Positions 42,891-52,188 of a stretch of DNA of 64,000 nucleotides are shown here, piece after piece. Each line of letters opens with the position of its first letter. Positions within the stretch are counted from its first letter, which is position 1. Position numbers and translations under genes: made by a program. Source of the stretch: Algibacter marinivivus (GTDB taxonomy: Bacteria; Bacteroidota; Bacteroidia; Flavobacteriales; Flavobacteriaceae); the NCBI RefSeq assembly GCF_003143755.1, contig NZ_QFRI01000001.1, forward strand, positions 1,386,051 through 1,450,050, given 5' to 3'. The notes below the pieces were generated by a model. That model made no database searches and was not told the origin of the DNA. It worked only from the letters and a program-made list of their open reading frames with translations.

Positions 42891-43442
42891 ATGAAAAGCT
42901 TAATTAAAATATTAGTAATAGCAGTTGTTTTAGTTGCAGTGTCTTGTAAAAAAGATACAGCACCAAACTATCAATTCATGCCTAACATGTATGAGTCTGC
43001 TGGGTATGAAACTTATGGAGAAGCAGCATTTCCTAACGGCGTTGAAGCACAAGTTCCAGCTGAGGGTTCTATCCCAAGAGGTTTCGTTCCTTTTGATATC
43101 GAGAATTCTACAGCAGGTTATGAGTTAGCAAAAGCAACTTTAAAAAGCCCACTTGATTCTACTCAAGTAGATTTAGAGAGAGGAAAAGAGATTTATAATA
43201 TTTACTGTGGTATTTGTCATGGTAATAAAGGTAAAGGACAAGGGAACCTTGTGAAGCGTGAAAAAATTCTTGGTATTCCAAGTTATGATGACGCTGGTAG
43301 AGCTATTAATGAAGGAAGTATTTACCATACAATTTATTATGGTAAAAATGCCATGGGATCTTATGCTAACCAATTGAACGAAGAAGAACGTTGGCAAGTA
43401 GTTTCTTATGTATTAAAGTTGAAAGCTGATTTAGAAAAGTAA
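42891..43442 (+). CDS. actE: Alternative complex III subunit ActE, monoheme cytochrome c lipoprotein
   Basis: A 183-residue lipoprotein: N-terminal KILVIAVVLVAVSCKKD with the lipidated Cys19, and one heme site CGICH at 106-110 in the motif GKEIYNIYCGICHGNKGKG; the likely distal methionine is in YGKNAMGSYANQL. In ACIII it takes electrons from ActA and passes them to the terminal oxidase. It starts 9 bases after actD. Confidence 0.94.
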   Translation: MKSLIKILVIAVVLVAVSCKKDTAPNYQFMPNMYESAGYETYGEAAFPNGVEAQVPAEGSIPRGFVPFDIENSTAGYELAKATLKSPLDSTQVDLERGKEIYNIYCGICHGNKGKGQGNLVKREKILGIPSYDDAGRAINEGSIYHTIYYGKNAMGSYANQLNEEERWQVVSYVLKLKADLEK

Positions 43443-43464
43443 GATTGATAAGATTATTATAGAT

Positions 43465-44832
43465 ATGTATACATTTTCAAATAAATTAAAGACATTTTCT
43501 TTCATTCTAATGATTTTAGGAGCATTAGGTGTAGGATATGGTTTTATGACATCTCATAAATCTTTTGAAGAAGTTGAGCACTTACTTGCAGAAGAGTCAC
43601 ATCACGGTGGAGGACATGGTGAAGAGGCTGCTCATAATGAAGCAAGCCACGGTGCACATGCAACAGTTGATACTCACGCTGAAGGTCATGGTGAAACAGC
43701 ACACACAGAGGTTGATGAACACGCTAAACACATTAAGCATGTGCAACATCAAATAGCAAACAGACCATGGTCTGCGCTATATGTTGCGGCATTTTTCTTT
43801 ATGATGATTGCTTTAGGTGTTTTAGCCTTTTATGCGATTCAAATAGCATCACAAGCAGGTTGGTCTCCAGTACTCTTCAGAGTTATGGAAGGTATGACAG
43901 CTTATTTATTACCTGGTGCTTTAATTGTATTAGGAATTGCAGCAGCATCTCACTTTATAGGTCATAATAACATATTCATTTGGATGGATCCTGAAGTTGT
44001 AGCTCATGATAAACTGATACAAGGAAAATCTGGATGGTTAAATATTTGGGGTTTCATTATCAGAGGATTAATTTTTATTGGAGGTTGGAGTTTATACCGT
44101 CATTTTTCTAGAAAATTTTCTATCGCTCAAGATACTGCTGAAGATAAAAGTAACTTTAAGAAGTCATTCCGTATATCAGCAGCATTCTTAGTATTCTTTA
44201 TATATACAGAATCAATGATGTCTTGGGATTGGATTATGAGTGTAGATCCTCACTGGTTCTCAACATTATTTGGATGGTATGTATTTGCTAGTATGTTTGT
44301 AAGTGGAATTACTGTGATTGCTTTAATTACTATTTATTTAAAATCTAGAAATTACTTAGAGTTTGTAAATGAAAATCATTTACATGATGTAGCTAAATTT
44401 ATGTTCGCATTCAGTATATTTTGGACATATTTATGGTTCTCACAATTCATGTTAATCTGGTATTCTAACATTCCAGAAGAGGTAACATATTTTGTAACAC
44501 GTTTCCAAGATTATAAATTACCATTCTTAGGTATGGTGGTTATGAACTTTGTATTCCCAATATTAATGTTAATGAATGCTGATTACAAGCGCATACCTTG
44601 GTTTGTAGTTATGGCTGGTTTAGTTATTCTATTCGGACATTACATTGATATTTTCAATATGATTATGCCTGCAACTGTTGGAGATAGATGGTTTATAGGC
44701 ATTCCAGAAATAAGTTCAGTATTACTTTTTGCAGGATTATTCATATTCGTAGTGTTTACTGCTTTAACAAAAGCACCATTACTTGTAAAAGGATATCCTT
44801 TTAGAAAAGAGAGTGAAGAATTTCATTATTAA
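43465..44832 (+). CDS. actF: Alternative complex III subunit ActF (quinol:cytochrome c oxidoreductase quinone-binding subunit 2)
   Basis: A 455-residue membrane protein with about ten helices, the second NrfD-like quinone-site subunit of ACIII. The first helix (SFILMILGALGVGYGFM) is followed by a loop at about 35-100 that is extremely rich in His, Glu and Ala (SHHGGGHGEEAAHNEASHGA and onward), about 17 histidines in 60 residues. The remainder follows the family: WSALYVAAFFFMMIALGVLA, MSWDWIMSVDPHWFST and FVFPILMLMNADYKRIPW. The His-rich loop could bind copper or other metal near the oxidase; that is inference. Confidence 0.93.
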   Translation: MYTFSNKLKTFSFILMILGALGVGYGFMTSHKSFEEVEHLLAEESHHGGGHGEEAAHNEASHGAHATVDTHAEGHGETAHTEVDEHAKHIKHVQHQIANRPWSALYVAAFFFMMIALGVLAFYAIQIASQAGWSPVLFRVMEGMTAYLLPGALIVLGIAAASHFIGHNNIFIWMDPEVVAHDKLIQGKSGWLNIWGFIIRGLIFIGGWSLYRHFSRKFSIAQDTAEDKSNFKKSFRISAAFLVFFIYTESMMSWDWIMSVDPHWFSTLFGWYVFASMFVSGITVIALITIYLKSRNYLEFVNENHLHDVAKFMFAFSIFWTYLWFSQFMLIWYSNIPEEVTYFVTRFQDYKLPFLGMVVMNFVFPILMLMNADYKRIPWFVVMAGLVILFGHYIDIFNMIMPATVGDRWFIGIPEISSVLLFAGLFIFVVFTALTKAPLLVKGYPFRKESEEFHY

Positions 44833-44861
44833 TTAGATATAAATAAAGACGAACGATACCA

Positions 44862-45935
44862 ATGACTGCTTTATTAACAATTATAGTTTTAGTATTTATT
44901 TTAATTGCCATTTGGCAAATGGTAAAGATTTTCGATTTAGCTCAAGCTAAAAACGAAAATTCAATTGCTGGTGTTGCTACCGATAAGGATAACACATTAA
45001 ATGGTTACTTGATGATGGGATTTTTAGCATTCATCTATATCATAACTATTTGGTGTTTTGTTACACTTGGCGATTTACCTTTAATGTCAAATTCTGCATC
45101 TGCTCATGGACCAACTATTGATAATCTTATGATTATTTCAATGGTTATTATATTCTTTGTTCAGACAGTTACTCAGTTTTTATTACATTATTTCGCTTAT
45201 AAATATAAAGGTGAAAAAGGAAAAAAAGCTTTATTCTTTGCTGACAACAATAAATTAGAGGCTATTTGGACTATTATTCCAGTAATTGTATTAGCTGGTT
45301 TAATTATATATGGTTTAAGTACTTGGATTAACATTATGGGTGTTGATGAAAGTGATGACCCTTTAGTAGTAGAATTATATGCACAACAGTTTAACTGGAA
45401 AGCTAGATATGGTGGTGCTGATAATACTTTAGGTAAAGCAAATGTGCGTTTAATTGATATTGATCGTGCAAACATTTTAGGTTTAGATGAATCTGACCCA
45501 AATGCTCAAGATGATGTCATTACAACAGAATTACATTTACCAGTAGGAAGACCAGTATTATTTAAAATGCGTTCTCAAGATGTTTTACACTCAGCATATA
45601 TGCCTCACTTTAGAGCACAAATGAATTGTGTTCCAGGTATGATTACACAATTTGGATTTACACCAACTGTGACTACTGCTGAAATGCGTCAAACACCTCA
45701 GATGGTTGAAAAAGTTCAAAATATAAACAATATTAGAGTAGAGAACAGTAAAAAACTTGTTGCAAAAGGAGAAGATGCTTTAGAACGTTACGAGTTTGAT
45801 TACTTATTGCTTTGTAATAAAATTTGTGGAAAATCTCACTACAATATGCAAATGAAAATTGTAGTTGAAACACAAGAAGAATATGATGCTTGGATTGCAG
45901 AACAAAAAGAATTCAAGAACTCTTTAGTAAACTAA
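44862..45935 (+). CDS. coxB: Cytochrome c oxidase subunit II
   Basis: A 357-residue subunit II of a heme-copper oxidase. Membrane helices lie near residues 3-20, 47-70, 85-108 and 128-150, then a CuA cupredoxin domain. The CuA ligands are intact: His in VLHSAYMPHFRAQMNC near 245 and C318-x3-C322-x3-H326-x2-M329 (CNKICGKSHYNM). An acidic insertion (LDESDPNAQDD, near 207-217) lies within the cupredoxin domain. No heme c site is fused, so the electron donor is a separate cytochrome, most likely ActE/ActA. Fourth-last step of the operon; coxA follows after 28 bases. Confidence 0.96.
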   Translation: MTALLTIIVLVFILIAIWQMVKIFDLAQAKNENSIAGVATDKDNTLNGYLMMGFLAFIYIITIWCFVTLGDLPLMSNSASAHGPTIDNLMIISMVIIFFVQTVTQFLLHYFAYKYKGEKGKKALFFADNNKLEAIWTIIPVIVLAGLIIYGLSTWINIMGVDESDDPLVVELYAQQFNWKARYGGADNTLGKANVRLIDIDRANILGLDESDPNAQDDVITTELHLPVGRPVLFKMRSQDVLHSAYMPHFRAQMNCVPGMITQFGFTPTVTTAEMRQTPQMVEKVQNINNIRVENSKKLVAKGEDALERYEFDYLLLCNKICGKSHYNMQMKIVVETQEEYDAWIAEQKEFKNSLVN

Positions 45936-45963
45936 TTTAAAAAAGAAAAAACGATATAAGATT

Positions 45964-47757
45964 ATGTCAGCACACGCAGATAACCACGCTCACGACGACG
46001 ATCACGGACATCATCATAAAGAAACGTTTGTAACTAAATATATATTTAGTCAAGACCATAAGATGATTGCTAAGCAGTACCTAATTACAGGTACTATTAT
46101 GGGTGTTATTGGGGTTTTAATGTCAATGATGTTTCGTATGCAAATTGCATGGCCAGAAGAGCCAAACGTATTGTTTGAAGCATTATTAGGAAAATGGGCA
46201 CCAGATGGTGTTATGGATGCTGATATCTATTTAGCATTAGTAACAATACATGGAACCATTATGGTATTCTTTGTATTAACAGCTGGTTTAAGTGGTACGT
46301 TTAGTAACCTATTAATTCCATTACAAATTGGTGCACGAGATATGGCATCTGGTTTCTTAAATATGGTTTCTTATTGGTTATTCTTTGTGTCTAGTGTAAT
46401 CATGGTAATCTCTTTATTTGTTGAAGCTGGTCCTGCAGCTGCAGGATGGACAATTTATCCACCATTAAGTGCATTACCAATGGCACAAGGTGGTTCGGGT
46501 ATGGGTATGACTTTATGGTTAGTATCTATGGCTATCTTTATTGCTTCTTCTTTATTAGGATCATTAAATTATGTTGTTACTGTAATTAACTTACGTACTA
46601 AGGGAATGTCTATGACTAGATTACCTTTAACTATTTGGGCGTTTTTTGTAACAGCAATTATTGGTATTATTTCATTCCCTGTATTATTATCTGCAGCATT
46701 GTTATTAATCATGGATAGAAGTTTTGGAACATCATTCTTCTTATCAGATATATTTATTCAAGGTGAAGTATTACATTACCAAGGAGGCTCTCCAGTTTTA
46801 TTTGAACATTTATTTTGGTTCCTAGGTCACCCAGAGGTATATATTGTAATATTACCTGCAATGGGTCTAGTTTCAGAAATTATGGCATCAAATTCTCGTA
46901 AACCTATTTTTGGTTACCGTGCAATGATTGCTTCTATATTAGCTATTGCATTTCTTTCAACAATTGTGTGGGGTCACCATATGTTTATTTCAGGAATGAA
47001 TCCATTTTTAGGTTCTGTATTTACATTTACAACCTTATTAATTGCGATTCCATCAGCTGTAAAAGCCTTTAACTGGATAACAACACTCTGGAAAGGTAAT
47101 TTACAGATGAACCCAGCCATGTTATTTTCAATTGGTTTTGTATCAACATTTATAACAGGAGGTTTAACTGGAATTATTTTAGGGGATAGTGCTTTAGATA
47201 TTAACGTACACGATACATACTTTGTAGTAGCTCATTTCCACTTAGTAATGGGTATATCTGCCCTATACGGTATGTTTGCTGGTATTTATCACTGGTACCC
47301 AAAAATGTTTGGACGTATGTTAAATAAAAACTTGGGTTATATTCACTTTTGGGTAACTGCAGTTTGTGCTTATGGTGTGTTTTTTCCAATGCACTTTATA
47401 GGTATGGCAGGTTTACCAAGACGTTATTATACAAATAGTAACTTCCCATTATTTGATGATACTGCAAATGCAAATGTTATTATTACAATATTTGCTTTAG
47501 TTGGAGGCGTTGTTCAAATAGTATATTTATACAATTTCTTTGCAAGTATTTTCTATGGTAAGAAAACTGTTCAAAACCCTTGGAAGTCTACAACTTTAGA
47601 ATGGACTGCACCTATAAAACATATCCATGGTAACTGGGAAGGAGAAATTCCTCATGTTTACCGTTGGGCATACGATTATAGTAAACCAGGACATGATGTA
47701 GATTTTGTACCTCAAAACGTACCTTTAAAAGACGGAGAAGAGGAACTTCAACACTAA
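45964..47757 (+). CDS. coxA: Cytochrome c oxidase subunit I
   Basis: The catalytic subunit of an aa3-type oxidase, 597 residues, twelve or more helices. Ligands visible: low-spin heme His in TIHGTIMVFFVLTAGLSGTF, CuB His and the cross-linked Tyr in FLGHPEVYIVILPAMG (GHPEVY marks a type A oxidase), CuB His pair in WGHHMFISGMNP, and heme ligands in HDTYFVVAHFHLVMG. The N-terminus is a His/Asp-rich stretch (SAHADNHAHDDDHGHHHKE) before the first helix. No subunit III gene follows; the operon ends at a strong terminator 24 bases later. Confidence 0.97.
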   Translation: MSAHADNHAHDDDHGHHHKETFVTKYIFSQDHKMIAKQYLITGTIMGVIGVLMSMMFRMQIAWPEEPNVLFEALLGKWAPDGVMDADIYLALVTIHGTIMVFFVLTAGLSGTFSNLLIPLQIGARDMASGFLNMVSYWLFFVSSVIMVISLFVEAGPAAAGWTIYPPLSALPMAQGGSGMGMTLWLVSMAIFIASSLLGSLNYVVTVINLRTKGMSMTRLPLTIWAFFVTAIIGIISFPVLLSAALLLIMDRSFGTSFFLSDIFIQGEVLHYQGGSPVLFEHLFWFLGHPEVYIVILPAMGLVSEIMASNSRKPIFGYRAMIASILAIAFLSTIVWGHHMFISGMNPFLGSVFTFTTLLIAIPSAVKAFNWITTLWKGNLQMNPAMLFSIGFVSTFITGGLTGIILGDSALDINVHDTYFVVAHFHLVMGISALYGMFAGIYHWYPKMFGRMLNKNLGYIHFWVTAVCAYGVFFPMHFIGMAGLPRRYYTNSNFPLFDDTANANVIITIFALVGGVVQIVYLYNFFASIFYGKKTVQNPWKSTTLEWTAPIKHIHGNWEGEIPHVYRWAYDYSKPGHDVDFVPQNVPLKDGEEELQH

Positions 47758-47780
47758 AAATATAATACACATAGTTTATA

Positions 47781-47817
47781 AAATAGCTCACTTATTTAAG
47801 TGAGCTATTTCTGTTTA
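47781..47817 (+). terminator. Intrinsic terminator of the actABCDEF-coxBA operon
   Basis: A perfect 14-base inverted repeat (47781-47794 and 47797-47810, core AGCTCACTTA/TAAGTGAGCT) with a T-rich end, 23 bases after the coxA stop. Confidence 0.9.
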
Positions 47818-47830
47818 AAGGCATATTTTT

Positions 47831-47870
47831 TCGATGAAATGTAAATTTTTATTAAAAAAGTCGATGAAAT
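47831..47870 (+). promoter_or_regulatory. Direct repeat TCGATGAAAT, two copies 30 bases apart, before the adhesin operon
   Basis: TCGATGAAAT occurs at 47831-47840 and exactly again at 47861-47870, a spacing close to three turns of DNA, between the act-cox terminator and the adhesin start at 47989. This is the layout of a tandem binding site for a dimeric regulator. No consensus TAnnTTTG element is found downstream, so the promoter may need an activator or another sigma factor. Confidence 0.5.
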
Positions 47871-47988
47871 ACAAAAAAATCAGTTAAATTGCAATCAGAA
47901 ATATTTATGTACTAATTCATATAATTTGATTTAGGATAATATAGATTAATTCTATTGCTATTAATTAAATGATTTTAACTTTTCAACT

Positions 47989-50900
47989 ATGAGAACCAAA
48001 TCTACTAGAAAGCATGTGTTATTATATACATCTTTTTACTTGCTGTTCTTTGGGTTATCTTTTTCAAGCTATGCTCAATGTCCAGTAATTACCGACCCAA
48101 CTCCTCCATCCATTTGCGATGCTTCGGGTTTTACTTTTAACGATTTAAATACTTATGCTACCGATGGTGGAAATGGTATTGTTTGGTATGATGCTGCTAC
48201 AGGTGGTAGTCTATTCAATCCTACTGAATTAGTTTCAGAGGGTGTCTATTATGCCGATGATAATTCTGGAACTTGTGGTTCTAGAGCATCAATAACTATA
48301 GATTTTGTATTAGATGATTCTGGTCAAAATTTAGATAGAGTGTATTGTAGTAATGAAAATGCTACAGTACAAACCTATATAGATGATGTTTTACAATCTA
48401 TTATTCCAGTAGGAGGTTCAGTTGAAGTGTATAATGATGTTGACTTAACAAGTTTAGCAAATTCTGCTGATACAATCCCAGTTGGAGCTACAAATTTTTA
48501 TGTTGTTTTTGTTGATAATGGTGGTTGTAAAAGTCAATTAGAGCTTGCGCAATTAGGTGTGTTTAGTGCACCTACAGATCCAACACCTTCAACTCCACAA
48601 TCATTCTGTTCAGATAATAATCCTACAGTTGGAGATTTAAACCCAGGAACAACAGCTACTAATTTTAATTGGTATGCTAGTATTGATGGTTCAGGAGATC
48701 CTGTTCCTCCAGCATTATCTGCTTCGACACCACTTATTGACGGGAATAGTTATTATGTTCAAATCAATGATGTTTTTTGTGATAGTAATCCAATCGAGGT
48801 TGTTGTGAATATAGATATCCCAGTTGATCCAGGTACTCCAGGAAACTTAGAATATTGTAATGATAATTTACCAGCTTCAGATTTTGACTTATTTGATGAG
48901 TTAGGTGGAACTCCAGACAATACAGGTTCATGGTCAGGGCCATTAACCACGTCAAATGGAAATAGAGGTACAGTAAATATTTCAACATTAACAACACCGG
49001 GAATTTATGCATTTACTTATACAGTAACAAGTACTGGAGTGTGTCCTGATGGTGTTTCAACTGTAACTATTCAAGTTTTTGAAACTCTTTCTTCGGGAAC
49101 CCCATCACCTGCAAACCCTACTTCATTTTGTGAAGCGGGATTACCTTCGGCATTCGATTTGTTTACTCTTATAGAAAACCATGATTTAGGTGGTCAATGG
49201 ACACAAGGAACTTTAAGTTCAGATCCTGTGGTAACTTCAACAATTGATTTAACAGGATTTACTCCTGGAACTTATAATTTTACATACACACAAAATTTAC
49301 TTCCTAATCCATGTCCAGAAGAATCTACAACGGTACAAGTTATAGTGCTTCAAGATCCAAATGCAGGAGTGGCTATAAATGATACTTTTTGTGAAAATGA
49401 TTTAGCTTCAAATTCACCTTATAATTTATTTGATGCTTTAGATGGTTCTCAAGACAATAATTCTGGAATTTGGACTGATGCAAGTAATAATACAATTTCA
49501 AATCCAATTGATATTACAGGTTTCACAATTTCTGGCAGCCCATATTTATTCACTTATACAATTGATAATGGAACGTGTTCTGATTCTGAACAAATTTCGA
49601 TTATTATTGAAGATGCTCCAGAATCTGGAATTCCTGTTTCTACTTTTCCTAATTATTGCGAAGGATCAGCACCGTCAAGTTTTGATTTATTCGATTTGTT
49701 AGAAGGTGAAGATCAAACAGGTCAATGGTATGTAGGGACAGATAATACAGGTGCAACAACAGTTAATCCATTAGATTTATCTGGATTTATTCCAGGAACT
49801 TACGATTTTACATTTGATGTTGATGCCATTGGGAGTTGCGATGATGTACTAGTTACAGTACAAATAATAATTAATCCTTTACCAATTACAGGTACACCAA
49901 CATCACCAACGTATTGTGAAAATGATTTAGCGGCAAATTCACCATTAGATTTATTTGGTCAATTAACCGGAGAAGATGCAGGAGGAACTTGGACAGATGA
50001 TAATACTTCTGGAGCCTTAACAGGTAGTGATGTTGATTTAACAGTATTGCCAATTGGTACATATAATTTCACTTATACAATAACAGATTCTAATAATTGT
50101 ACAAACAGTTCAACAGTAACAATAGTTGTTGAAGATGCACCCGAGTCAGGAACAGCAAATACACCAGTTGAGTTTTGTGTTTCAGATATTACTTCAGGTC
50201 AAACATATAATTTATTTGATTTATTAACAGATGAAGATCAAACAGGAACCTGGAATGATGATGATAGTTCAGGAACTTTAATAGGTAATATTGTTACAAT
50301 AGATGGTCTAGCTTCAGGAACATATAATTTTACTTATGATGTTGATGCCATTGACTCTTGTGATGACGTAAATGTAACAGTCAGCATCATTATCAACGAT
50401 ACGCCAGCACCTACAGCAGTAACTCCACAAGAGTTTTGTGATACTGCAACTGTTGCCGATTTAGTTGCTACTGGAACTACTATTCAATGGTACGATGCTG
50501 CAACAGGAGGTAATCTTTTAGCAGACGCAACCGCTTTAGTTGATGGTCAAATTTATTATGCAACTCAAACAGATGCAACAACAAATTGTGAGTCATCAGT
50601 TAGAACAGCAGTAACAGCATCGATTTACCAAACACCAAGTGCAGGCGATCCAAATACGAACCCGATAACTTCTTGTAATAGTAATATTAGTATTGATTTA
50701 TTTACTGGATTAGATGGCACTCAAGATTCTGGAGGAGTATGGCAAAATGATGATAGTGTTGGTAACTTATCAGGTAATATTTTTGATGCTACAGGAGTTT
50801 CAGCTGGTACATATAGTTTTACATATTTAGTTACAGCTTCAGCACCTTGTGTTGATGATAGTGAAACTATAACTGTTACTATAGAAGAACCATTAAATGC

Positions 50901-52161
50901 AGGTTCAACAATAAACCCAGATTTAGATATATGTAGTAATGCAGGTACAACAGATTTATTTTCATTATTAGGAGACGCAGATACAGGAGGTGTTTGGTCT
51001 CCAGCAATGACTAGTACTACAGGAGTTTTTGATCCATTAGTTGATGTCGACGGAACATATACTTATACGCTAACAAATAGTTGTGGAACGTTTACAAATC
51101 AAGTAGAAGTAACCGTTACATTGGCACCAAATGCAGGTACAGATAATACCTTAGCAATTTGTGTTGGTGATGGCACAACAGATTTATTTACTTTACTAGG
51201 AACAGGTGCTCAAAGCGGAGGAATTTGGTCTCCAGCTTTAGACAGCGGAACAGGTGTGTTTGATCCAGCAGTTGATACTTCAGGAACATATACATATACA
51301 GTTACTGCAGTAGCACCATGCTCACCAGATTCAACTGCAAATATTGTGGTTACGGTTAATGATTCTCCAACAGTGATTGTTTTAGATGCAAATCCAGAAT
51401 TCTGTTTGGCAGATAATCCTACTGTAGATGATTTATCAGTAAGTATAAGACCTACTGGAACTGTAAACTGGTATGAAGATTTAGCACTTACATTACCTTT
51501 AACTTCTACTGATGCATTAGTTAATGGTGAAGATTATTATGCAACTCAAACTAATGGGACTGGATGTGAATCATCAACACCAGTTCAAATTAATGTTGTA
51601 ATAAACGATGCACCAACACCAACAATAGATAATTCGACTATTGATTATTGTATTAATGATAATCCTACTATTCAAACATTATCAGATAATATTATTGAGT
51701 TTGATAGTAGTACAAATAACTTAAGATGGTACGATACACAAATGGGTGGTTTAGCGCTTTCAGAAACAGCATCACTTACAGATATAACATATTACGTAGT
51801 ATTAGTAGACCCTGTAACTGGTTGCGAAAGTAGTGTTCGATTACCAGTAACTCCAGATTTAACTGCTTGTGGAAAAATAAATCTTCCTGATGGATTCTCT
51901 CCTAATGGAGATGGCACTAATGACACTTATGATATTGATAATCTTGATATTTTATATCCAAACTTTGAGTTAGAGATATTTAATAGAAATGGAAACATCG
52001 TTTATAAAGGAAATGCAAATACACCAAGATTTGATGGAACTTCAAATCAAGGTAGAGTTGTTGTAAAAGGAGATTTACCAGTAGGAGTGTATTTCTATAT
52101 TTTCAGATTTAACGATGGCATAAATAAACCAGAACAAGGACGCTTATACTTAAGCAGATAA
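47989..52161 (+). CDS. T9SS type B sorted adhesin with gliding-motility-associated C-terminal domain
   Basis: A 1390-residue surface protein: signal peptide (1-30, LYTSFYLLFFGLSFSSYAQ), then about fifteen repeat units each opening with an aromatic or hydrophobic residue plus Cys, and a C-terminal domain (about 1300-1390) beginning LPDGFSPNGDGTNDTYDIDN and ending QGRLYLSR, the type B T9SS/CHU_C signal. Units fall into two kinds: one with NPTVxDL, WYDAATGG and YYATQ, the other with FDLFDLLxGEDQTGTW and PGTYNFTY. The protein is acidic and nearly free of Lys/Arg. It is exported by the type IX system and probably anchored through the PorP/SprF-like protein encoded next. Likely an adhesin. Confidence 0.92.
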   Translation: MRTKSTRKHVLLYTSFYLLFFGLSFSSYAQCPVITDPTPPSICDASGFTFNDLNTYATDGGNGIVWYDAATGGSLFNPTELVSEGVYYADDNSGTCGSRASITIDFVLDDSGQNLDRVYCSNENATVQTYIDDVLQSIIPVGGSVEVYNDVDLTSLANSADTIPVGATNFYVVFVDNGGCKSQLELAQLGVFSAPTDPTPSTPQSFCSDNNPTVGDLNPGTTATNFNWYASIDGSGDPVPPALSASTPLIDGNSYYVQINDVFCDSNPIEVVVNIDIPVDPGTPGNLEYCNDNLPASDFDLFDELGGTPDNTGSWSGPLTTSNGNRGTVNISTLTTPGIYAFTYTVTSTGVCPDGVSTVTIQVFETLSSGTPSPANPTSFCEAGLPSAFDLFTLIENHDLGGQWTQGTLSSDPVVTSTIDLTGFTPGTYNFTYTQNLLPNPCPEESTTVQVIVLQDPNAGVAINDTFCENDLASNSPYNLFDALDGSQDNNSGIWTDASNNTISNPIDITGFTISGSPYLFTYTIDNGTCSDSEQISIIIEDAPESGIPVSTFPNYCEGSAPSSFDLFDLLEGEDQTGQWYVGTDNTGATTVNPLDLSGFIPGTYDFTFDVDAIGSCDDVLVTVQIIINPLPITGTPTSPTYCENDLAANSPLDLFGQLTGEDAGGTWTDDNTSGALTGSDVDLTVLPIGTYNFTYTITDSNNCTNSSTVTIVVEDAPESGTANTPVEFCVSDITSGQTYNLFDLLTDEDQTGTWNDDDSSGTLIGNIVTIDGLASGTYNFTYDVDAIDSCDDVNVTVSIIINDTPAPTAVTPQEFCDTATVADLVATGTTIQWYDAATGGNLLADATALVDGQIYYATQTDATTNCESSVRTAVTASIYQTPSAGDPNTNPITSCNSNISIDLFTGLDGTQDSGGVWQNDDSVGNLSGNIFDATGVSAGTYSFTYLVTASAPCVDDSETITVTIEEPLNAGSTINPDLDICSNAGTTDLFSLLGDADTGGVWSPAMTSTTGVFDPLVDVDGTYTYTLTNSCGTFTNQVEVTVTLAPNAGTDNTLAICVGDGTTDLFTLLGTGAQSGGIWSPALDSGTGVFDPAVDTSGTYTYTVTAVAPCSPDSTANIVVTVNDSPTVIVLDANPEFCLADNPTVDDLSVSIRPTGTVNWYEDLALTLPLTSTDALVNGEDYYATQTNGTGCESSTPVQINVVINDAPTPTIDNSTIDYCINDNPTIQTLSDNIIEFDSSTNNLRWYDTQMGGLALSETASLTDITYYVVLVDPVTGCESSVRLPVTPDLTACGKINLPDGFSPNGDGTNDTYDIDNLDILYPNFELEIFNRNGNIVYKGNANTPRFDGTSNQGRVVVKGDLPVGVYFYIFRFNDGINKPEQGRLYLSR

Positions 52162-52188
52162 TTTATAGATAAAGCAAAATTTAAGACA

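Noticed and set aside
43565-43756. Alternative-frame ORF and repetitive DNA in the His-rich part of actF, considered as a repeat array
   Set aside because: The repetition comes from His/Ala/Glu codons in the real frame; there are no regular spacers, so it is not a CRISPR or tandem repeat.
48759-49012. Overlapping minus-strand ORFs within the adhesin gene
   Set aside because: Antisense of acidic repeat codons; the plus-strand frame is continuous and clearly coding.
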